NCBI GenBank assembly: GCA_002366685.1
Contig: DFBP01000232.1
Span: 1 to 6,174, forward strand
Length of the DNA stretch: 6,174 nt
Source of the DNA: Rhodobacterales bacterium UBA3077
Lineage (GTDB): Bacteria > Pseudomonadota > Alphaproteobacteria > Rhodobacterales > Rhodobacteraceae
Reading direction: 5' to 3'
Part shown: positions 1 through 5,968 of the stretch, in pieces
Layout of the letters: each line of letters opens with the position of its first letter
Numbering within the stretch: position 1 is the first letter of the stretch
The notes under the pieces: model-generated
Database searches by the model: none
What the model saw: only the letters and a program-made list of their open reading frames with translations
What the model was told of the DNA's origin: nothing
Translations under genes and position numbers: made by a program

Positions 1-76
1 TGGTGCCCCATGACGGATTTGAACCGCCGACCTACTATTTACGAAACAGTTGCTCTACCGACTGAGCTAATGGGGC
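1..76 (-). tRNA. tRNA-Thr, anticodon CGT (reads ACG)
   Basis: Read on the minus strand, this folds as a complete 76-nt cloverleaf. The acceptor stem is GCCCCAT paired with ATGGGGC, the discriminator is A, and CCA is encoded at bases 3 to 1. The D stem is GCTC/GAGC around AGTCGGTA. The anticodon stem is ACTGT/ATAGT with one G-T pair, closing a 7-base loop TTCGTAA whose middle bases are CGT. The T arm is GGCGG-TTCAAAT-CCGTC with one G-T pair. Anticodon CGT decodes the threonine codon ACG. The gene ends exactly at the window edge, so its 3' flank, and any terminator or integration site there, is not visible. Confidence 0.96.
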
Positions 77-87
77 ACTTTGGGCGG

Positions 88-114
88 TTTAGACGCCGGA
101 GGCGGCGGGATCAA
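88..114 (-). promoter_or_regulatory. possible promoter of the tRNA-Thr gene
   Basis: On the minus strand, TTGATC (bases 114-109) could be a -35 box and TCTAAA (bases 93-88) a -10 box. Each matches four of six consensus positions. The spacer is 15 bases, shorter than the ideal 17, and GC-rich. The -10 box ends 11 bases before the mature tRNA 5' end, which would leave a short leader for RNase P to remove. The site lies in the 47-base gap between pdxA and the tRNA. This is a by-eye match only; read-through from pdxA is the alternative. Confidence 0.3.
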
Positions 115-123
115 GAGGATTGT

Positions 124-1101
124 TTAGCGGTTGGCGGCCAGTTTTTGGGCTATTTCTATGGCGGTGACCATGCTGGAAGGGTCTGCAATGCCCTGACCGG
201 CGATATCAAATGCGGTGCCGTGGTCGGGGCTGGTGCGCACGAAGGGCAGGCCGAGGGTGATGTTCACGCCTTTTTCCAGCCCCATATATTTGACCGGAAT
301 CAGCCCTTGATCATGGTATTGCGCGACGACCACGTCAAACTTTCCGGTGCGGGCGGCCATAAAGACCGTGTCACCCGGCCATGGGCCTGAAACATCCAAC
401 CCTTCGGCGCGCATGGCTTTGATAGCGGGTGAAATGATGGTGATTTCCTCGTCCCCAAACCGCCCACCTTCGCCTGCGTGCGGGTTCAGGCCGGCCACTG
501 CAATGCGCGGGTTGGCGATGCCCATGGCTTTGGTGCCCTCATGCGCCAGCCGGATCGCACGAACTTGGGCGTTGTAATCGGCGGCATCAATGGCATCGCG
601 CAGCGCGAGGTGGATGGTGACCAGCACGGTTTTGATCTCGTCATTGGCCAGCATCATCGCGACATGCGGCACGCCGGCGTGGTCCGCCAGAATTTCGGTA
701 TGGCCGGGGTAGCTGTGACCAGCGGCTTTGAGCGCTTCTTTGTGGATCGGGGCGGTGACAATACCGGCTATCTCATCTGCTTGCGAGAGTGCGATACCTT
801 TGGCAATGGCAAGATAGGCCGCTTGGCCGGACTCGGCGGTCACCTCGCCGAGCGGCGGAAGGGTTTCCAGATTGGTGGTGGGCAATAGGTTATAGACGCC
901 GGTCCGTAAATCATCGGCACGGGTCATCAGGTGAAACGGGCGTTTCAGGCCAAGCGAGTCGGCCGCGGCCTGCATCACCAACGGGTCTCCGAGGATGATA
1001 AACGCGGAAGGGTCCGCCTGTGTTTCCAGCGCCTTCAACGTGATTTCGGGGCCAATTCCGGCGGGGTCGCCCATGGTCAGGGCCAATGTGTTTTTGCTCA
1101 T
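124..1101 (-). CDS. pdxA: 4-hydroxythreonine-4-phosphate dehydrogenase PdxA
   Basis: This enzyme oxidises 4-phosphohydroxy-L-threonine with NAD in the DXP-dependent route to pyridoxal 5'-phosphate. It is a cytosolic, metal-dependent homodimer. The 325-aa product is close to the usual length of about 330. Visible family motifs are the N-terminal TMGDPAGIGPE (residues 9-19), VTAPIHKEAL (115-124), PGHTE (132-136), LNPHAGEGG (205-213) and YHDQGLIPVKY (262-272). His164, His208 and His263 sit where the family's three metal-binding histidines are expected. I chose the ATG at 1101 (MSKNTLALTMGDP) because the open frame upstream, up to 1260, adds 53 residues that do not look like PdxA. An in-frame ATG at 1128 is a weaker alternative, and neither has a clear ribosome binding site. 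The gene faces away from motB and is followed on its own strand by tRNA-Thr. The surA and rsmA neighbours common in proteobacteria are not beside it. Confidence 0.95.
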   Translation of the reverse strand: MSKNTLALTMGDPAGIGPEITLKALETQADPSAFIILGDPLVMQAAADSLGLKRPFHLMTRADDLRTGVYNLLPTTNLETLPPLGEVTAESGQAAYLAIAKGIALSQADEIAGIVTAPIHKEALKAAGHSYPGHTEILADHAGVPHVAMMLANDEIKTVLVTIHLALRDAIDAADYNAQVRAIRLAHEGTKAMGIANPRIAVAGLNPHAGEGGRFGDEEITIISPAIKAMRAEGLDVSGPWPGDTVFMAARTGKFDVVVAQYHDQGLIPVKYMGLEKGVNITLGLPFVRTSPDHGTAFDIAGQGIADPSSMVTAIEIAQKLAANR

Positions 1102-1108
1102 GGTTCTG

Positions 1109-1166
1109 TTTAGCGCTGCATTAACCATGCTGGCAAGGAACAATTTTACCTTTAGCGCTTCGGTAA
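1109..1166. repeat. pair of direct repeats in the pdxA-motB divergent region
   Basis: The 9-mer TTTAGCGCT occurs at 1109-1117 and again at 1151-1159. Similarity continues for several bases, about 13 of 16 positions matching overall. The spacing is 42 bases, close to four helical turns. The second copy lies inside a small inverted repeat, TTACC at 1146-1150 and GGTAA at 1162-1166. A related TTAAGCGCG occurs in the flgE leader at 2150-2158. Paired, helically phased repeats between divergent genes suggest a protein-binding region, but no known regulator is assigned. Confidence 0.4.
1121..1128 (+). promoter_or_regulatory. CtrA-type half site TTAACCAT
   Basis: The octamer TTAACCAT is an exact match to the short form of the CtrA recognition motif as I remember it for alphaproteobacteria. 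CtrA is the response regulator that controls motility genes in this class. The site lies 20 bases before the pdxA start and 89 bases before the motB ATG, in the region shared by the two divergent promoters. The sequence shows only the motif. That it drives motB is inferred from the second CtrA-like box before flgE. An 8-base match can also arise by chance. Confidence 0.45.
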
Positions 1167-1178
1167 GGTTTGGCCCCC

Positions 1179-1184
1179 TATATT
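1179..1184 (+). promoter_or_regulatory. possible -10 box for motB
   Basis: TATATT is the best -10-like hexamer before motB, in an otherwise GC-rich stretch. There is no good TTGACA-like -35 box 16-18 bases upstream; that region is occupied by the repeat at 1151-1166, as might be expected of an activator-dependent promoter. The transcript would start near 1191, giving a leader of about 26 bases to the ATG at 1217. Confidence 0.25.
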
Positions 1185-1216
1185 GGCCTCGGGAAGTGGA
1201 CATAGTGGGGGCCGAT

Positions 1217-2071
1217 ATGGCTGGGAAAGTTGGGGACAATCTGCGCCCTATAATAATCAAGCGGAAAAAAGTGATTGCGGGCGGGCACCATGGCGGCGCG
1301 TGGAAAGTGGCCTATGCCGATTTTGTGACGGCGATGATGGCGTTTTTCCTGCTCATGTGGCTTTTGAACGCAACATCAGAGGAACAGCGTCAGGGGATTG
1401 CGGCCTATTTCAACCCGGGGATTCCGATCTTTGCCGAAGATGGTGGCGGGGCCGGAATGTTTGGCGGGGAAACCGTTTATTCCGAAAATACGCGCACCGA
1501 TGTTGCCAGTGGCACGGTTGGGGAGCAAGCGGAAGATGTGTCTGGCAATGAGGGTTCGACCGGCACCTCGATGGAGGACCCAACCGGAGAAGGCGAGGTC
1601 TCTGACGCGCAGTTTGCCGAAGTTGAAAACATGTTTCGCGGCAATACCGGCGAAAGCTGGGTCGAGGACCCGCTACTCAAACATGTATCAACCCGCGTAA
1701 CCGATGAGGGGTTAATCATTGATGTGTTTGATCTGCCTGACTCGCCGCTTTTTGAACCCGGCACCAACCAGCCCTCCGCAAAAATGTTTGCCCTTCTGGA
1801 GATGATAAGCCGCGTGCTTGGCACGGTTTCCAATAAGATCGCGATCACCGGCCATGTTGATGTAATGCCCGAGGTCGCCGAAGCGCCCGACGGCTTTGCG
1901 CTGACCGGTGGGCGGGCGCTGATTGCCAATGCGGTTATGGTTGAACACGGGATCGAAGCCAGCCGGTTTGAGCGGCTTACTGGCTCGGCAGATCGTAAAC
2001 CGGTAGGTGAGGATGCCCCCGCCTATCGCAACCGTCGGGTTGAGATCACTTTGCTGCGCCGTGACCGATAG
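1217..2071 (+). CDS. motB: flagellar motor stator protein MotB
   Basis: MotB is the stator subunit that pairs with MotA, conducts protons and clamps the stator to peptidoglycan. The 284-aa product begins with a short basic cytoplasmic tail (IIIKRKK, residues 12-18). A single membrane segment follows at about residues 31-50, within the signature HGGAWKVAYADFVTAMMAFF. Asp35 in YADF matches the proton-binding Asp32 of E. coli MotB. Next come plug-like residues and a long acidic, Gly-rich periplasmic linker (about 73-150). The OmpA-like peptidoglycan-binding domain (about 165-280) has ITGHVDVMPE at 210-219, RA at 233-234 and NRRVEI at 272-277. The usual GHTD is GHVD here. The start is ATG 1217; an in-frame GTG at 1205, with GGGAAG eight bases before it, would give 288 aa. 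The open frame runs further upstream to 995, but that part is antisense to pdxA and not MotB-like. motA is not in the window. The stop is TAG, 100 bases before flgE. Confidence 0.94.
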   Translation: MAGKVGDNLRPIIIKRKKVIAGGHHGGAWKVAYADFVTAMMAFFLLMWLLNATSEEQRQGIAAYFNPGIPIFAEDGGGAGMFGGETVYSENTRTDVASGTVGEQAEDVSGNEGSTGTSMEDPTGEGEVSDAQFAEVENMFRGNTGESWVEDPLLKHVSTRVTDEGLIIDVFDLPDSPLFEPGTNQPSAKMFALLEMISRVLGTVSNKIAITGHVDVMPEVAEAPDGFALTGGRALIANAVMVEHGIEASRFERLTGSADRKPVGEDAPAYRNRRVEITLLRRDR

Positions 2072-2099
2072 CCGGAATATTTAGTTACAATTTTGTCTG

Positions 2100-2114
2100 T
2101 TAGCCGCTTCTTAA
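2100..2114 (+). promoter_or_regulatory. near-consensus CtrA box before flgE
   Basis: TTAG-CCGCTTC-TTAA matches the full CtrA motif TTAA-N7-TTAA at seven of eight defined bases with exact 7-base spacing. It lies in the 100-base leader between motB and flgE. A TATATA -10-like hexamer follows at 2143-2148, so the box would sit just upstream of the -35 region, a reasonable place for an activator. In the Fla2 flagellar system of Rhodobacter sphaeroides the CckA/ChpT/CtrA pathway turns on flagellar genes, which makes the same control likely here. The motif is seen; the control is inferred. Confidence 0.55.
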
Positions 2115-2142
2115 CTTCGGCGGCGCAAGGATGGGGGAAGAT

Positions 2143-2148
2143 TATATA
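2143..2148 (+). promoter_or_regulatory. possible -10 box for the flgE operon
   Basis: TATATA lies 23 bases before the flgE start codon, in an AT-rich island downstream of the CtrA-like box. No recognisable -35 hexamer sits at the right distance, as is usual for response-regulator-activated promoters. A transcript starting near 2155 would still contain the AAGGA ribosome binding site at 2161-2165. Confidence 0.3.
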
Positions 2149-2171
2149 GTTAAGCGCGAAAAGGACTTTCG

Positions 2172-3473
2172 ATGACTCTTTCTTCCTCCATGAATGCCGG
2201 TGTTTCCGGCTTGAACGTGAATGCCAGCAAGCTCGCCACGATCTCGGATAATATCGCCAATTCCAAGACCTTTGGCTATAAGCGGGTGGATGCGGATTTT
2301 ACCGCGATGACGCTCGGAAGCCGGGCAGGCTCTTACGTGGCGGGCGGCACAAGGGTTTCGACCTTTCGCAATATTTCGACTCAGGGGTCGCCGATCACCA
2401 CCGTAAATTCAATGGATATCGCTATTGGCGGGCGCGGGTTTTTGCCGGTGACCCCAAGTTCGGCCTTGGCCGACACGAGTGCGGCTTTACCACTGCGGCT
2501 GGCAACAACCGGCTCGTTTCGGCCCAATGCCGAGGGGATTTTGACCTCGCAAAGCGGATTGGTTTTGATGGGCTGGCCCGCAGACCCCGATGGCACCTTC
2601 CCGCCCTTTCCGCGTGACAGCGCGGCGGGGCTGGTGCCGGTGAATATCGCCCACAACCAGTTTGCGGCCAACCCGACCACGGAAATCCAGCTCGGGATAA
2701 ACCTGCCGGCAACGGCGACCCAAGCCGGCAGCTCAGGCGACCCCTTTGATCTCTCGATCGAATATTTTGACAACCTCGGCACCACCCAGACCATGACCGC
2801 GACCTTTACACCGCAAGTGCCGGGGGCGGGCCAGTCTAACCTGTGGACCATGGAAATTACCGACCTTGCAACGGGGGCGGCCCCCATTGCCGAGTTTACG
2901 GTCGAGTTTGATGCGACAACGGCCACAGGTGGCTCTCTGCTGAGTGTAACACCGGTATATGGTGGGGCCTATAATGCGGCCACGGGCGATGTTGGCGTGA
3001 CCTTTGACCGGGGTCCGGTTGATATCAATATCGGGCTCATTGGGTCTAATGAACGGATGACCCAGCTGTCCTCCAGTTTTGCGCCGATCAATCTTTCGAA
3101 AAACGGGGCGCCTACGGGCAATGCTATCGGGATGGAGATTGATAAAAATGGCGTGGTTACAGCCAATTACGATACTGGATTCTCAAAAGAGATATTTCGG
3201 GTGCCGTTGATTGATGTGCCAAACTCCAACGCGTTGGAGGCGCTGCAAAACCAGACCTATGCGGTGACCCGCGATAGCGGCGCCATGTTCCTGTGGGATG
3301 CGGGCTCTGGCCCAACCGGGGAGACCATTGGCTACGCGCGAGAGGAATCGACCACCGATATCGCCGGCGAGCTAACGGCGCTTATCCAAACCCAGCGCGC
3401 CTATTCTTCCAACGCCAAAATCATCCAGACTGTGGATGAGATGTTACAGGAAACCACCAATATCAAGCGCTAG
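2172..3473 (+). CDS. flgE: flagellar hook protein FlgE
   Basis: FlgE polymerises into the curved hook that joins rod and filament; it is exported through the flagellar type III apparatus, so no cleavable signal is expected and none is seen. The 433-aa protein is slightly longer than the 402-aa E. coli FlgE. The N-terminal rod/hook helix has SGLNVNASKLATISDNIANS (residues 12-31), followed by KTFGYKR. A family motif MDIAIGGRGF is at 81-90, where many homologues have LDLAINGNGF. The middle (about 165-300) is the variable outer domain. The C-terminal helix (392-433) carries TDIAGELTALIQTQRAYSSN and KIIQTVDEML, typical of axial proteins. The start is supported by AAGGA six bases before the ATG. 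The gene ends with tandem stops (TAGTAG) and flgK begins 24 bases on. It is probably the first gene of the flgE-flgK-flgL-flgI transcript, driven from the leader at 2072-2171. Confidence 0.95.
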   Translation: MTLSSSMNAGVSGLNVNASKLATISDNIANSKTFGYKRVDADFTAMTLGSRAGSYVAGGTRVSTFRNISTQGSPITTVNSMDIAIGGRGFLPVTPSSALADTSAALPLRLATTGSFRPNAEGILTSQSGLVLMGWPADPDGTFPPFPRDSAAGLVPVNIAHNQFAANPTTEIQLGINLPATATQAGSSGDPFDLSIEYFDNLGTTQTMTATFTPQVPGAGQSNLWTMEITDLATGAAPIAEFTVEFDATTATGGSLLSVTPVYGGAYNAATGDVGVTFDRGPVDINIGLIGSNERMTQLSSSFAPINLSKNGAPTGNAIGMEIDKNGVVTANYDTGFSKEIFRVPLIDVPNSNALEALQNQTYAVTRDSGAMFLWDAGSGPTGETIGYAREESTTDIAGELTALIQTQRAYSSNAKIIQTVDEMLQETTNIKR

Positions 3474-3497
3474 TAGCCAAGTGAAAGGGGCTCGGAC

Positions 3498-4955
3498 ATG
3501 AGTATTTCAGCCGCAATATCAAACGCCTATTCGGGCTTAACGTCGGTTTCGCGAATGGCGGAGACCGTGTCCAACAATGTCTCGAACGCGATGAACGAGC
3601 ATTATGCCCGCCGCGAGGTCATGACCGGCCAGCGGGTGGTAGGCGGAGTCGGGATGGGGGTGTCTGTCACCTCGATTGATCGCGCGATGGACGTATTGGC
3701 GACCTCCACGCGCCGCGCCTGGGGGGCTGAGTACGGGAGTGCCAACACGCTGAGCCAGGCCAATGCCCGCTTGGCGCAAACGCTCGGCGTTCCGGGGGAG
3801 CCGGGCGCGCTCGCGTCACGGATGTTGAGTTTCGAGAATGCGCTGCGCATAGCGGCGGACAACCCGGCTTCGGCTTCGGCGCGCGAGCAGGTATTGAGCC
3901 AAGCCAACAATGTTGCGGAAACGCTAAAGGGGATTTCTACGCAAACCATGGCGGTGCGTATGGATGCCGATGCCTCGATTGCCACCCAAGTGCGCACGGT
4001 TAATGTGGCGCTCAAGAAGATAGAAGCGGTGAATACCGAGATCAGGCTACGCCAGGGTAGCGGCGACACAGCGGCATTGGAAGATGTGCGCAAACAGTTG
4101 ATCGACGAAGTATCGAGCATTGTACCGATCAAGCAAATTGCGCGGGAGGGCGGGGTGCTTGCGCTTTATACCGAGGGCGGGGCCGCCCTGATTGACGGGC
4201 AGGCCAGTGAGCTCGGGTTTACGGCAACGCCTGTCATTACCCCGGATATGACGCTGGCATCGGGCGCGCTTTCGGGGCTCACCCTGAATGGCCGGAGCAT
4301 GAGCATTGGCACGGGTAGCGGGCAGTTGGAAGGCGGCACTTTGAGCGCAGCGTTTACCGTGCGGGACGAACTCGCTCCCGAATTTAACAGCCGCATAGAC
4401 GCGGTGGCCCGCGATCTGGTCGAACGCTTCCAAAGCGTGACAACCGACCCGTCGCTAGCGCCGGGAGACCCCGGGTTGTTTACCGATAATGGCGCGGCTT
4501 TTGCCCCGGCAAACGAGCTTGCGCTTGCGCAGAGGCTGGAGCTGAACGCCGCTGTTGATCCTTCTCAGGGCGGAGACTTGTGGCGCTTGCGTGACGGGAT
4601 AAACGCGCTCACCCAGGGGCCAGCAGGGGATGATACCCAACTCAGGCGCATGGTGGATGCCATGAGCGCCGAGCGCAGCCCCGGTGCAACGACCGGTTTA
4701 ATCAACCTCGTGAGCGCCACAGAACTCGCCGAGGGCATAACCGGACTCGTTGCCGCGCAGGCGGCACGGTCCGAGGATGTAACCGCCTATAGCGCCGGAC
4801 AGTTTGATATATTGCGCGAGAGCGAGTTGAGCCTCACCGGAGTCGATACCGACCACGAGATGCAGCAACTTCTGATGATCGAGCAAGCCTATGCGGCCAA
4901 TGCACGGGTGATTTCAACCGCTGACCAGCTCATGCAAACCCTGTTGGAGATCTAG
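3498..4955 (+). CDS. flgK: flagellar hook-associated protein 1 FlgK
   Basis: FlgK is the first hook-filament junction protein, placed on the hook tip before FlgL. The 485-aa product is shorter than the roughly 550-aa enterobacterial form, so the outer domain is probably reduced. The N terminus has SGLTSVSRMAETVSNNVSNA (residues 12-31), the axial-protein helix. The usual NxxxxGYxRQ motif after it appears here as NEHYARRE (33-40). A long helical region follows (about 85-195). The C terminus (432-485) has LTGVDTDHEMQQLLMIEQAY and ANARVISTADQLMQTL, a close fit to the terminal FlgK helix. The start is supported by AGGGG seven bases before the ATG. The stop codon directly abuts the flgL start, which indicates coupled translation. 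The gap from flgE is 24 bases with no terminator. Confidence 0.94.
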   Translation: MSISAAISNAYSGLTSVSRMAETVSNNVSNAMNEHYARREVMTGQRVVGGVGMGVSVTSIDRAMDVLATSTRRAWGAEYGSANTLSQANARLAQTLGVPGEPGALASRMLSFENALRIAADNPASASAREQVLSQANNVAETLKGISTQTMAVRMDADASIATQVRTVNVALKKIEAVNTEIRLRQGSGDTAALEDVRKQLIDEVSSIVPIKQIAREGGVLALYTEGGAALIDGQASELGFTATPVITPDMTLASGALSGLTLNGRSMSIGTGSGQLEGGTLSAAFTVRDELAPEFNSRIDAVARDLVERFQSVTTDPSLAPGDPGLFTDNGAAFAPANELALAQRLELNAAVDPSQGGDLWRLRDGINALTQGPAGDDTQLRRMVDAMSAERSPGATTGLINLVSATELAEGITGLVAAQAARSEDVTAYSAGQFDILRESELSLTGVDTDHEMQQLLMIEQAYAANARVISTADQLMQTLLEI

Positions 4956-5963
4956 ATGTATACCGGAGTTTCGAACCTCGCCTCGAGCCTGCAAATGGCA
5001 CGGGCAAATATGCAAACCAAGCTGGCGCTCAACAGCGCGGGGCAAGAGGTGGCCAGCGGTCGAAAAAGTGATCTGTTGGAAGCCGCAGGTGGCGATTATT
5101 CACCACTATTTGCGCTGGAGCGGAGCTTGGCGCAGTTTGATTTACGGGCAGGCACGATCCGGAATGCATCAGCGAAAGCCGCCGCGACCCAGCTCAATAT
5201 GGCCAATATTCAGGAGACATTGTCAGGGTATGGTGTGGAGCTTCTGGCAGCAACCGACCTGCAAAACCAGCCACAGGCTTTTGGCATCGCCAACTCGGCG
5301 CGGGGCGCGCTCGACCGGATGGTCTCGGCGCTGAACGGCCAATATGCCGGGCAATCGCTGTTTGCCGGGGCAGGGGTGGATAGCGCGGCGGTGGTCGATG
5401 CCGGAACCTTATATAACGACATTGCAGCGCTCACGCTTGCAGCACCCGATTCAGTTTCGGTTATAGCTGCGGTTGACGACTATTTCTTCAACCCCGCAGG
5501 TGGCTATATGACAAGTGGCTTTACCGGCGCGGCACTGAATGCACCCGGGGCAGAGATTGCCGACGGGGAAATCGTGAACTACTCGCTACGTGGCGATGAT
5601 CTCGCCATTCGCAATGCGCTCCGCAATGTGGCGCTGGCGGCTGTTGCTGGAAATGGGGACCACGGTGGCAGTAACCTCGATGGAATGAACATATTGCGCG
5701 AAGCGGGCCTTGGGGCCGTTCAAACCAATGACGGCTTGATCGAATTGCGCCAGGGGCTCGGGTTTGTCGAGCAACAAATCGATAATGCCAGCGCGCGTAA
5801 CACCGCCACATCCTCGACATTCGAAATTAACCGCAACGCCATTCTGGCGGCAGACCCTTATCAGGCCGCGACCCGTTTTCAGGCGCTTGAGGGCCAGATG
5901 GAGGCCATCTACCTGATGACCTCGCGGCTCTCTAGTATGAGGCTCCAAAACTATCTGAGGTGA
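4956..5963 (+). CDS. flgL: flagellar hook-associated protein 3 FlgL
   Basis: FlgL is the second hook-filament junction protein, linking FlgK to the flagellin filament. The 335-aa product is close to the 317-aa Salmonella protein. The flagellin-like N-terminal helices include VASGRKSDLLEAAGGDY (residues 32-48) and a long Ala-rich helix (about 50-100). The middle (about 140-240) is the variable surface domain. The C-terminal helix pair (268-335) ends with EAIYLMTSRLSSMRLQNYL, matching the terminal helix of FlgL and flagellins. Length, and position straight after flgK, favour FlgL over flagellin. The ATG follows the flgK stop with no gap, and its ribosome binding site GGAG (4946-4949) lies inside flgK. 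The TGA stop overlaps the flgI ribosome binding site. Confidence 0.9.
   Translation: MYTGVSNLASSLQMARANMQTKLALNSAGQEVASGRKSDLLEAAGGDYSPLFALERSLAQFDLRAGTIRNASAKAAATQLNMANIQETLSGYGVELLAATDLQNQPQAFGIANSARGALDRMVSALNGQYAGQSLFAGAGVDSAAVVDAGTLYNDIAALTLAAPDSVSVIAAVDDYFFNPAGGYMTSGFTGAALNAPGAEIADGEIVNYSLRGDDLAIRNALRNVALAAVAGNGDHGGSNLDGMNILREAGLGAVQTNDGLIELRQGLGFVEQQIDNASARNTATSSTFEINRNAILAADPYQAATRFQALEGQMEAIYLMTSRLSSMRLQNYLR
5957..5962 (+). promoter_or_regulatory. ribosome binding site that fixes the flgI TTG start
   Basis: GAGGTG sits six bases before the TTG at 5969 and runs into the flgL TGA stop. It is one of the strongest Shine-Dalgarno matches in the window. The next in-frame candidates, TTG 5981 and ATG 6005, lack such a site, so this element decides the start. 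Confidence 0.7.
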
Positions 5964-5968
5964 AACCT

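Noticed and set aside
94..108. GC-rich CGCC-TCC-GGCG hairpin between pdxA and the tRNA as a terminator
   Set aside because: The stem is only four base pairs and no T-run follows on the pdxA strand.
10..390. 126-codon plus-strand open frame over the tRNA and the pdxA 3' end
   Set aside because: It runs across a tRNA gene and antisense to the conserved C terminus of PdxA.
995..1216. Upstream extension of the motB reading frame by 74 codons
   Set aside because: It is antisense to the 5' end of pdxA, has no MotB similarity, and passes the much better starts at 1205 and 1217. It is an open frame by chance in GC-rich DNA.
2103..2124. GCCGC/GCGGC inverted repeat after motB as a terminator
   Set aside because: Five-base arms around a 12-base loop with no T-run after them; the loop overlaps the CtrA-like box, which explains the stretch better.
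2174..2178. GACTC (CcrM-type GANTC site) at the flgE start codon
   Set aside because: GANTC sites also occur inside coding sequence in this window, and one site at a start codon is not evidence of methylation control.
2381..2926. 181-codon minus-strand open frame inside flgE
   Set aside because: It lies wholly opposite clear FlgE coding sequence, its product looks like no family I know, and it has no gene context. Shadow frame.
3602..4132. 176-codon minus-strand open frame inside flgK
   Set aside because: It overlaps the recognisable FlgK helical region on the other strand; low-complexity Ser/Ala/Thr content is typical of a shadow frame.
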